A stretch of DNA of 64,000 nucleotides from Halichondria panicea. Lineage: Eukaryota > Porifera > Demospongiae > Suberitida > Halichondriidae. The notes under the pieces were generated by a model, which ran no database searches, had not been told where the DNA came from, and saw only the letters and a list, made by a program, of their open reading frames with translations. Location of the stretch: the NCBI RefSeq assembly GCF_963675165.1, contig NC_087385.1:4946412-5010411 (forward strand), given 5' to 3'. Below are positions 36,843 to 46,800 of this stretch, piece by piece (within the stretch, counting starts at the first letter, position 1; every line of letters starts with the position of its first letter). The translations under genes and the position numbers were made by a program.

Positions 36843-39800
36843 CTATACAGATCTAGATGATGAATGTCTGATTTTAGAGAGTATAGTTCTAGGCAGTCTG
36901 AACAGAGAGCGTATCAGCATTAGAGGACTTACTCTCCTCAGTCTGGATCGGAAGAGATGCCACAGGAGGGGAGCCATGAGGAGACTCACAGTCGCTGTGC
37001 TCAGTATTACCAAGTACACCTGCATGGGAATAGTACTGCATTTAAACCGTGATTGAAAGCTTTATTAGAATAATTATGATCAAAGTGTTGTATAGTGCAG
37101 TGAGTCCACCCACCACAGGCTTCGGTGCATCCCCAACAGAGGAACTAACCATAGCCAGTAATTACACATGTAAGCAGCGACTATGATAATTGGTAACAAG
37201 AGCATAACTCTGAGCCCTCCTACACAAGATAGCTCCACGACTATAAAAGCAAGGTAAGCTAGATAAACTAGCACTCTATAGCACCCTATCAAAATCAACC
37301 ATGACTACTGAATCTGAGCCTGCCCTCTACCCTGATCCCCAGCCTCACAACTACGAGATTTCGATTCCCATGACTACAAAGGAGACAGAAGTGTCTGAGG
37401 TGCCTGAGGTGCCTGAGGTCCAGCACCACGACACTAACAGTATCAGAGATGATGAGTCAGAATTGGATGTAGTAGATCATAAGTCACCAGGAGATGTACC
37501 ATCACGATACCTCAATGTAAGTTTGCATTAAGTAGATGCGACACGTTACATTTCTAACACATTATTTGCAGCTTGAATTTACTGCAACCTTCCACGAGCA
37601 CAAGAAAACTAGTTTGATCAAGCCAGTGCATGCAGTTCTCGGAATAATCTACAAGTGGATAAAGATCATCACCTATCATATCTTTGTCTTTGTGATTGGT
37701 ATTCCACTAATGATAATCTGGGCTCTGCTAAATGGCATAATGGCATTCATCTACTCGTGGATTTGGAGCCCTACTCTCCGTATCACTATCTTCTGGATTG
37801 CAGCTATACTACCCCTGGTTACCATGCCACTGGTGACCATCTTCAGGCCTTTGATAGATGTGGCAGCTCGCTGCCTCAGCAAGATTCGTTGCAAAGCAGG
37901 CGTCGATGGAAAAGGATTTGTGCAGAATGCCGTGCAGAACGTCTAAGAATTACTCCAACTGACAATTAAAAAACTAACAATTAGGGTAGGTATATACATG
38001 TAGTATACTAGAATTAAGCTAGCAAAGAATCCTTTTTATAGCCATATATACATGTATACTGTTTATAGGTATTATACTTTCATATGTGAATGCTGTTGCA
38101 ATGCTAGTGTGTGCAATGTGGTTAGGTACTACTATAAGGCACTGTAACTTACCTCTCTGGATACGATACCGAGTCTCCGCCCCCTGCTCGCCAGAACGAA
38201 GGAGAATTCACTCATCTGAGCCAGACTGAGGGAGAGAGTCCACGTACTGGGCTGACAGGGACCGAGGAACAGCCCCAGGACCCCCACTGTCAGCGAGAAC
38301 TGTGTGTGTGTGTGTGTGCGTGTGTGTAGGGTAAGCAGTGGCGTAGCCAGGATTTTGGGAAGGGAAGGGCTCAAATCAGTTGAGCAGCCAGACCAGGCGC
38401 TGAACAACATGAAATTTTACCAAGGTCATCACTTATCCTCAGCAGTCAGCATGCGTATTAGATGGCCCTGCCCACATATATATTGAATGACATCATTCTA
38501 GTAACTATAGGCATGCAAAATAGATCGATAGATCAGTGATTCAAGCTAAATTGGAGTTGATGGAGCACAAAAAGGGGGGGGGGGGCTCTAGCCCCGTCAG
38601 CCTCCCTCTGCCTACGCCACTGATAAGTGGCTATTAATGTTCTCATGGTGAAAGTATTTGAGGGCATTTTAGGGCATTATAATTTCTGTAGTTAAACATA
38701 CATTTACATGTGTGGGTCTTGAATGGTACATGTATTTTAAACATTCAGGTTGAGCACATTAATTGGTTAAGCATCTACTTAGTTGCGTGGGGTGTGCCCA
38801 CATCTCACAACTCCTCGGGGCTTACTTTGAGGAATATAATGAACAGTGTGACAGCACAAACAGTGATGAACTCCGATCTCAAGAATGTTGGGAATACATG
38901 GAATCCTATAGAAAACGAAATTTTAAGTCAATTCAGTATTAGTAATGCAGAGAGCCATGGTAAGCAGAAGGTGATAATGCCTAAATCAATACAACGGCAA
39001 CACCAAGAACAACGAAACAGCTTTCAGGGTAAACAGACAACACAGAAATGCATGTATTAATTACACTGACCTAGAGATGCGAAAAAAAACACTGCAAAAA
39101 GGTCTCTAAGTGGCTTCACCAACTTTCTGACCTACAAAAACAACACAGACAGCATCACATTACACCCAAAGTAACTATGTGCGTAGACTACGACCGGTAT
39201 GTCTGTATTATTATAGTGACAAGAGAGCTATGCTATGAAACCTTACCCTGTCAGCACTGGCTCCCTGAGAGCTCACGGCCACACCAGCTAGGAAACCACC
39301 CAACTCCAGCGAGGCTCCCAACATCTCTGCAATCTAGTGGAGGGATAATATCACATAATTATATCATAAAGAAATGTACTTCAAATCCACACTACAACAG
39401 TAGCTACACAACTGCACAGTATGAACCATACCGTATTTACTTGATTAAACGCCCACTGTAAAAGCTCTGTCTTTGTCAATAAACACCTATCTTAAATAAT
39501 TACCCATGTGTGGGGCATGGCACTGTGGGTGGAGCTGAATTAGCACGTGGAACCAGTTGCAAGCATGGTAGCATAGAATAATAGATACTATTTATGATGG
39601 CAGAGAGAGAGATACCGACACAGAGGGAGAAACATCACTCCTACGACTTAAATTTAAGCTGAGAGCTGTGGCAGCAGCCAAAAAGAGCATAATAACTGTT
39701 GCTGTGCAAGAGTTTGGAGTAGACTTAACAATAAACGCCCGTTTCGAACAAACGCTCATCTCGTTTAAACGCCCCCTCTACAGACTTCGATATGAAATAA

Positions 39801-42800
39801 ACGCCCGGGCGTTTAATCAAGTAAATACGGTACACACATCCATTTGCGACGAGTGTTGGTGCACTGTAAAACAATGTGCACAGTGGAAACACTCACCAGA
39901 AACAAAATAAAACATACAGCCAGAGAGCCAAGGAGTAGATTGGCAGACTTGTTCAGAGTAGTCTCAAGAACCCTGAAGAGAAAGAAACAAGTCTAATTAA
40001 TACCAGGAGCCTGATTAACGGGGATCACGTTTCGTAAGTTGTTATGACCGCACTTCCATATATGCAGAGTCACTTAAGTGGTTGAATCCCTACACGTGTT
40101 ATACACAATACAGGGCTGCGGTTTGCAAGCACTTAGTCGCTTCCATACAAGCTGTGCGGTTTCACCGGCAATTACGAAACGTGATCCCCAAGTATACGTT
40201 GAAGTTAGCCGCTCCTTATCTTATTTATGGGCTCCTGTTAATACTCAACTCACAAACTTTGCTCAGATCAAAATTTTACACTTCCCCACCAAACTCTGAT
40301 TAATGCATACACATCCACAACCATACACACCCTGTACAGTGAGGCATAATAAAATGTGTGCAGAGGGAACACATGCTGTACACATACCGTATATGCTTGA
40401 TCAGAGACCGCGGCTACTAAATGTTTCATTTTGCTGGCAGAGGAGCTAGGCTACAATTCGAGAAAGACCACTGTTCAAGAGCTAGCTCCAGCTAATTCAA
40501 CAACTTTTAGTATGTCATCAAAAGTTTTTATCACCTGCATAAACTCAACTCTGCCATGAGAAAGTCTTTGTGAAGCACTAACAAGCTTCCACCTAGCTGC
40601 TAGCATTAATATGGCTGCCACGTGCAGAAATACTGGAGTCAAAGTTCACTGCTACCATTTGAGAGCGGCTACTAAACATTTCATTTTAGGATACTATTTG
40701 AGAGCGGCCTCTGATTGAGCATATACGGTAATTATTGCTCATTGTGGTCAAACATCAAAGGATTGTACTACTGCTGTAAATACAGTACATGCCTAGGTGA
40801 TATTGATATTACCCAGGATGCGATGCAACCTAAAGCACCACCCACCAGATTGGCTTGCATTGCTTATGCATTGATGCATGACGAATCCTAATACAATCCT
40901 GCAATCTGATTGGTCCATAGGTAATGATAAATAAGTAGGTTATTACATCATGCCCTCGTGCTGTACTGCGTTGCATTAGCAGTACATCCCTCTTGCATTA
41001 GTAATAACCTATACTTATATTGCTGATGAAAAACTTTAGCGAATGAGCCAAATCAGCAGAAAAATTGACCCTTCGTGATCTAACTATTGTGTCTGGCAAG
41101 GATCGTGTGTATTTACCAGTACTGATTTAGGTTTTGCGATTTTATTGCTGCGAAGTGATCAACCATCGCAAAGTTTGATGCTCACAAACATTAGTAATAC
41201 GGTGCATATAATTATATACACTACATATTCAACAGATAAGCTCAGGCTTACTTGTAGAACATCTCCAGTAGTCTATAAGTAAGTCCTCTGGTGAGGAAGA
41301 GAAGTAGGGGGAACCCAAAGATGACCTGTATCAACTGTAACGCCCAGAATAGCCAGCTGGAGTCCGAGCCCCTCATGAACGGCATGAGGGCCACCAGTAA
41401 GCCAAGCTGAATGTCCTGAACCACTAGGAGGCCGGCAAGGGGTGTGGCCAAGTCGGAATGGGAACGGGACTCTGTCAGCTCATGTACTGAGGGGGAGGAA
41501 TAATTATGAGAGGTGCACGGAGATGAAAGAATTCACTTACAATCTTTTGAAGAACTGGTAGTTTTCAATTCACCAGTTGGTTTACAGTCATGGTCAACAT
41601 CACCTACACAGAATGAGAAGTCACGGATTGAATATACACACACAAAGAGATTACTGTATGCCACAACCCCGGGCATCTAGCATCCCCCTAGACTATAACA
41701 TGTAAAGTACGTAGCATTACATGGACACTTGACTGTATATTCAATTCACCTATGAGCCGCTGTGCGAGGGGTCCACTGGAGAGAGAGAGACAGGCAGCCA
41801 CAAACAAGCTATGAACAGGGTGTACACTCAGAACCAGTCCCACTAACACTGCCAGGACCATGCTGCAGACAAACATCAGGTTGCCACCATACACTGCAAT
41901 GCTCCACACCTGAATTAATGTACAGTGTGTAGTTAAGCATGGTTTGCATCAATACGGTACAGGGCACACGGGTGCTTGTGGGATATTTTGCAAACATACA
42001 CACAATGTGTGAATGAACTTTAAACTAGCATCAACAAACCATAACCAATAGAGCCATAGACAATAAAGTCATAGAGCATTCACCCCGTACGTTAGGCTTC
42101 ATTGCACGCACACAGCGCACAGTAACGTACAATAACTATTTTTCCGTATGACCTTATTATAATATTATAATTCTGGGGAAAGATCAAAGCAACGATTAGA
42201 AAACAGTGTTTTTTGTCGCCTTCGAAGATCGCCTACAAGTTATAACAAGCCTATTATTTTTCAACCACTGTCTCATTAGCAGCAGTCCATGAAAGTGTCT
42301 AGTTCGCTCAAACAGCTCATTTTTGTGTCCACACACAAACTAGTCACTCTACCCTTGCTGCGCGCTATGCATGCACAGGGTAATTATTATAACAGGGCAT
42401 TGTCCATTATGTTAATAACGCTGTTGGAATTACCGCGTTTACAAACCTTCTTCAACTTACACAAGAATCAAGTAGTAGCCTTAAAAAAGTCACTACTTAA
42501 TACCTATTTGGTACAATAACGAGACTAAAATAAAATCTTACCTTTCTGAGTTTCTCTGGTGTGAACTCTAACCCCACCACAAACACAATGAACATGACTC
42601 CAAACTCTCCAATGGTCTCCACCTGTACTACAGATTCTATGCAGTTGTAGCCGGTCGGGCCGAGGAGGGTACCCGCAAATATGTAGCCAAAACTCGAGGG
42701 AACTTTGAACAGAGATGAGATGCCTCCAAAAAGGAACGAAAGTAGGATAAGGTATACAATGTCATAGATTAGGTTGTGGTCTTCTATCGGTATGGTAACA

Positions 42801-43609
42801 TCATGATGGTGTGATAAGATGTACTGATTACTGGACGAGTCTATTAGTATGGACATGCCCTCTTGTAGATCGATTGGTTTCAACTTGCCATTATAATCCT
42901 TGGCCATATGAAAGAGACCATGATTATACCACCTCGAATCCTTCACTTTGATCACTGTCTCTATTTCTGCGCCCACAGATTTCTTTGAGTAGCTGAATAA
43001 GTGTTCTTGTAGCGTGTTCTCAAGGTCATCTGCAGCGTGAGATATCTCCTTAAATATGCCATTGATAACGTGGTAGTGTGTTTGCATACTACTATTATGG
43101 TCAAGGGATTTCATTTCTTTCTCTAATTCCACTATTATATTATAGTCTTCTTCCACTAGAACGGCAGCGTTTCGAATGTCATTCAATCGCACAAAGCAGC
43201 TATTTTTAATTGTCTCGAGTGATCGATAATCACTGCTCAGTGTTTGGCTCAGGTCGTTGAGAACTGTACTAAGAGATTTTTCTGTCGCTTTCAACTCGTT
43301 CTTGAACACTTTCAACAAATCCAGTTTCAGTTTCAGCTCTGATGATATCTCCGGCTGGCTAGATAATGATTGAATGTGCTCTTCAAGTGTATTCAGTAAT
43401 CGAGTCTTCTTATTCAGAATTAGAAATAAATCACTTGAAGAGAAATTACTGCTCCCCAACTTTCGAGAATACCATAGATTGTTATTCGAATGGTGTTTGC
43501 GATTTGTCCCGTAAAGGGGCTGGGGCAAAACAGCATCTTTGATACCTTCCAGCAGGAGAATTTGAGAGAGTAGCAGAACTGTGAACAGTAGTCTTGAGTA
43601 CAGAAGCAT
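36843..43609 (-). CDS. TMCO3: TMCO3-like putative cation/proton antiporter
   Basis: Ten exons on the minus strand: about 42543-43609, 41751-41910, 41535-41605, 41252-41486, 39898-39974, 39252-39338, 39081-39143, 38828-38908, 38157-38303 and 36843-37025. The start MLLYSRLLFTVLLLSQILLL is a signal peptide, followed by a ~200-residue coiled-coil lumenal region. Then come SILIDSSSNQYIL and a CPA2-type antiporter core: GYIFAGTLLGPTGYNCIESV, VGLEFTPEKLRKV, LSLSSGPLAQRL, LLVVQDIQLGLL, SLELGGFLAGVAVSSQGA and AQMSEFSFVLASRGRRLGI. These match human TMCO3 as recalled, in order. Exons 5-10 lie in the right arm; the last intron encloses caveolin copy 9 on the other strand. Splice phases agree where checked. 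The transport function is family inference. Confidence 0.93.
37241..37249 (+). promoter_or_regulatory. TATA-like box of caveolin copy 9
   Basis: CTATAAAAG, about 51 bp upstream of the ATG at 37301, mirrored before copy 5. Confidence 0.5.
37301..37946 (+). CDS. Caveolin-like protein, copy 9 (divergent subtype, nested in TMCO3)
   Basis: Exons 37301-37516 (72 codons) and 37572-37946 (124 codons plus stop), 55-bp intron, phase 0; 196 aa. The N-terminus MTTESEPALYPDPQPHNYEI differs completely from copies 1-4 and 6-8 and contains a VPEVPEV tandem repeat. GDVP before the splice is retained. Exon 2 starts LEFTATFHEHKKTS and holds VFVIGIPLMIIWALLNGIMAF, the P132 equivalent in IWSPTLRI, and FRPLIDVAARCLSKIRC, with an extra Cys and a longer QNAVQNV end. 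Frame open and TATA-like box present, so probably functional. It sits antisense inside the last TMCO3 intron, perhaps an older arrangement because both arms have it. Confidence 0.9.
38336..38622. mobile_element. CAGTGGCG-ended MITE in a TMCO3 intron, right arm
   Basis: Mirror of 25398-25684, same 287-bp length and same 5-bp flanking repeats. Confidence 0.8.
39429..39832. mobile_element. TACCGTA-ended MITE in a TMCO3 intron, right arm
   Basis: 404 bp with TACCGTATTTACTTGATTAA and its inverse at the tips; inner ends share AAACGCCC. Uninterrupted counterpart of 23668-24591. Confidence 0.87.
40020..40189. mobile_element. Small TIR element (GGGGATCACGTTT ends), right arm
   Basis: Mirror of 23312-23481; the two open frames in it are antisense artefacts of the inverted ends. 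Confidence 0.7.
40385..40730. mobile_element. TACCGTATATGC-ended MITE, right arm
   Basis: 346 bp, ends TACCGTATATGCTTGATCAG and the inverse GAGCATATACGGTA. In the left arm the same element (about 22154-23115) is split by the 605-bp Mutator-like insertion. Confidence 0.85.
40979..41200. repeat. Dispersed repeat in the TMCO3 intron, related to 61437-61530
   Basis: GAATGAGCCAAATCAGCAG and CCAGTACTGAT in this interval match, in inverse, sequence at about 61437-61535 in the coiled-coil gene's intron. A short CATTAGTAATA motif occurs at both edges. Confidence 0.6.
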
Positions 43610-43822
43610 TGCATATGTCTAATCAGAGGCAGAGGAATGTACAAGGCAGCTCTTTTTAAATCTGTAGTCTTCCTGAATGCAATGATCTCCTCTGCTTCTT
43701 GCTCCAAACTCTATGGGGTACACATTATTGTGAAATGAACGATCCTTACCAACAAATTGGCAGCCGTCGCTAGCCTCAAGCCATTAAAATGCTCAAGCTT
43801 CTGTGAGTTGTTGAGCTCTATA
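43610..43822. promoter_or_regulatory. Divergent promoter interval, TMCO3 / ANKMY1
   Basis: The TMCO3 ATG (43609, minus) and the first ANKMY1 ATG (43823, plus) are 213 bp apart and point away from one another, so both core promoters must lie here unless there are unseen upstream exons. No clear TATA or CpG cluster. An alternative acceptor TTGGCAG near 43762 could mean ANKMY1 has an earlier exon. Confidence 0.5.
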
Positions 43823-46800
43823 ATGTCCACCAGCAGTGAGTGCAGCTTGTTACCACTGACCCAATCCCTTCGGTTCAAAAGTGGCTCTCTCTCCAAACCA
43901 TCAACTGATCCTTTGTCTGGAGGTACGTATTCTCATACACTGTCTTGTTTGTATGCTCTGTAAAAGTAAACAATAGTTTCGATCATAAAAAATTCACACG
44001 TCTGCAGCTAATGTATTTGTTTTGTTAAGGTGACGGTGTCTTTGAGTGGCCCTCAGGACTCCAATACATAGGGGAGTATGTGGAGCGGAAACGCCATGGT
44101 TACGGGGTGCAGCTGTGGCCTAGTGGTGCAAAATATGAAGGTTATTTCCAAGAGGACCAAAGGCACGGCTCAGGACGACACATCTGGGAAAATGGAGAGG
44201 TACCTACCTGCATGTTGGACAAATACAGGTGCTAAGTTTTCATACCATTAACACTCTTGCCAGAGGCTAATGCTAGGTATACCGTATATATCTAGCCGTT
44301 ATTTTCGTATGGTGGAAATGTTCATAGATTTCGTATTGAAGAGTATCATATAAAACTACGAAATTATTCTACCGCAATAGATTCAACGTCACTATCCTGA
44401 GCTGTACGAAAATTAAAACTACGAAAAATTTTAAATGGGTTGTTCGTACGAAAATTTGCACCAACGAAAATTACCCGCTATACGGTACATTGCTCCCCAA
44501 CGCCCATCATTGAAACCATAGATATGCTGCCTTTGTATACATTATTGTGATCTTTAGGGGAGCCAGTCGATGATACCACTGACATTCTCCCCCCTCCCCT
44601 CTAGGAGTATGAAGGGGAGTACCAGCGTGACAAGAAGCACGGCCTGGGGACATACAGGTGGCCGAATGGGGCACACATGACGGGCAGATTCAGACAGGAT
44701 TGCAAGGAAGGACACTGTGTCTATGTGTCAGCATGTGGGGAGAAGTTTGAGGTAAGTGAAAACGAGCATGTGCAGTGTGTGGGCTAGCTACTGCTTTTAA
44801 CTCTATCATTTATACAGTACAGTACAGCAATGACTTAATTACTGCTGCTCTATGATGCACAGGGCATGTACCATGGTGATGTGAGGGAGGGGGAGGGTGT
44901 CCTCACTTACCCAGGGGGCAGACAAGATGTCGGTACTTGGAAAGGAACCAAACTGATCAAGCTGAGGTTCATAGTCAAAGAAGCGTACTTTAATCCTGAT
45001 CTCCCTTCGAAGTCTCCTGAGGAGTATAGTCTCGGATCACCTGACCTCAAAGAAAGGGCAAGCTTTGGCCCGAAAGGACAATTAGAGGTACACATGTACT
45101 TAATGCTACAACGGAGTACTTGAAGTACACATTTTTCATGTAGATTGCATCAGAAGAGCTAATCCAGGCAGCTGGGATTGGCGATGTTGCCAAGGTAACC
45201 AGTCTGGTGAAGACTGGAGCCGTCCATGTGGATGTGTCGGACAGAAATGGCCACACTGCACTCTTTGCAGCAGCTGTAAGCAATTATTGTATTAATCATT
45301 GTATTTAGACACTGAGTGTGTATTTAATCATTGACACTGAGAGTGTATTTGGCTCTAGATTCACTGCCATCCCGATGTGATCAATGTGCTATTGGACAAC
45401 TGTGCCAATGTGAACAAATTAGATGACATAGGAGTTACACCACTCAACGCTTGCTATCACATTCTCTACTGCTCAACGCGTCAGGTAAATAATTATCTTC
45501 CATATCCATGGGAAATATTTACACTGTTATCTTCTGCAGGTGAGGGCTCTGCTGAGACTGCTCCCTCGATTGGAGTACCCCTTATCTGACACCTCTCCTC
45601 CACTCTCTACCACACTCACTGACTGCACACTGCACACAGCCGACTTTATGTCCACCCCTCACAACTCACACACCTCTCACACCCCTTGCTCTCACGGACA
45701 TCATCACGACACCATCTCCACTGAAAAATGCTCCGAATGTAAGAGCCTTTGTGGAATACAGGTATCTCAGACGCACAATTTTCAACACACAAACACAAGC
45801 GACTTACAGAAGGTCCGCTCTTACCCTTTCCTTGAAGCACAAAACACTGGGAAAGTCACGTTCGGATCACTTAGCAACTTGTCTATAGAGCAAGAGCAAA
45901 GACTTAGCGACGGGATTCTGGAAAATCGAAGTGGAGAAAAATCGAAATCTCAAAACAACACAACTTTTGTCGAGAATGAGCCTGTTGCAACCTTCAATAT
46001 GGGTCTAGCGATTGTGGAACAGCCTGTTGACTTAGCCGACAATCTCAATCACTTACATGTATATCCTCCGAGCAGTCGGCCAATGTCTAGCAGTCGGCCA
46101 ATGTCTAGCAGTCGACCAATGTCTAGCAGTCAACCGATGTCTAGCCTGCTGGATAGCACACTTCTGAATAGTGCCTTGGGGGATCTGAATGCTGGGTACT
46201 CGGCCACTGCCAGCGTGAATAGCGATATTCTCGGAGTGAGTGTTGCCAGCACAGATTTCTTCTCACCCAGTGCCTGCTTCCCCGAATATGAAGTCAGGGC
46301 AATAAGTCAAGAATCTAGCTCCTCTCAAGAAAGCCTACATGATGTCTCTTTAGCTGTGGAACCTCCTGAGAAGAATGACGAAACTATAATCTTCAAAACC
46401 GACAAACTCGACAAACTCGAAACACACTTACAAGTCTCTCAAAAAACCTCCCCACGTCTGCTTCTGTTGCCCAACCAATTACACTCTGTAGGATTCAAGT
46501 CCCCTCTGGTCAGTTCCAGTGTGTTCTCGTCAACACAGTACGGGCCGATTGTGAGTGCTGCACAGAGCACCAGCCTCTCCTGCAGCTCTGGGAGTCTGGC
46601 CGAGTGCTCAACTCTCTCTGATATCACAGAGGGCAGTCTGGTTGAACTTAGGTAAGAAATGAACTTATTTGTTTGTAGCACTTCAAAAAGCATAATTATG
46701 TACTCTAACTCCAGTATGCATGTATGCACACTTGTATTCGAAAGCTCTTTGCTGCACTGCAGTACATGTGTATATTATTGTAGGCCCAGTTACCAGTTAG

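Larger units (their letters stand above)
36834..40792. repeat. Right arm of the large inverted duplication (3.96 kb)
   Basis: Inverse of 22090-27178. It carries the 3' half of the intact TMCO3 gene and caveolin copy 9, without the two insertions of the left arm. The inner edge abuts the element end TACGGTA; the outer edge lies in the intron between TMCO3 exons 4 and 5. Confidence 0.95.

Noticed and set aside
22090-40792. Palindrome as a simple assembly artefact
   Set aside because: Arms differ by two transposon insertions with target duplications and by many small changes, and copy 9/5 and TMCO3 fates differ; still worth confirming with long reads.
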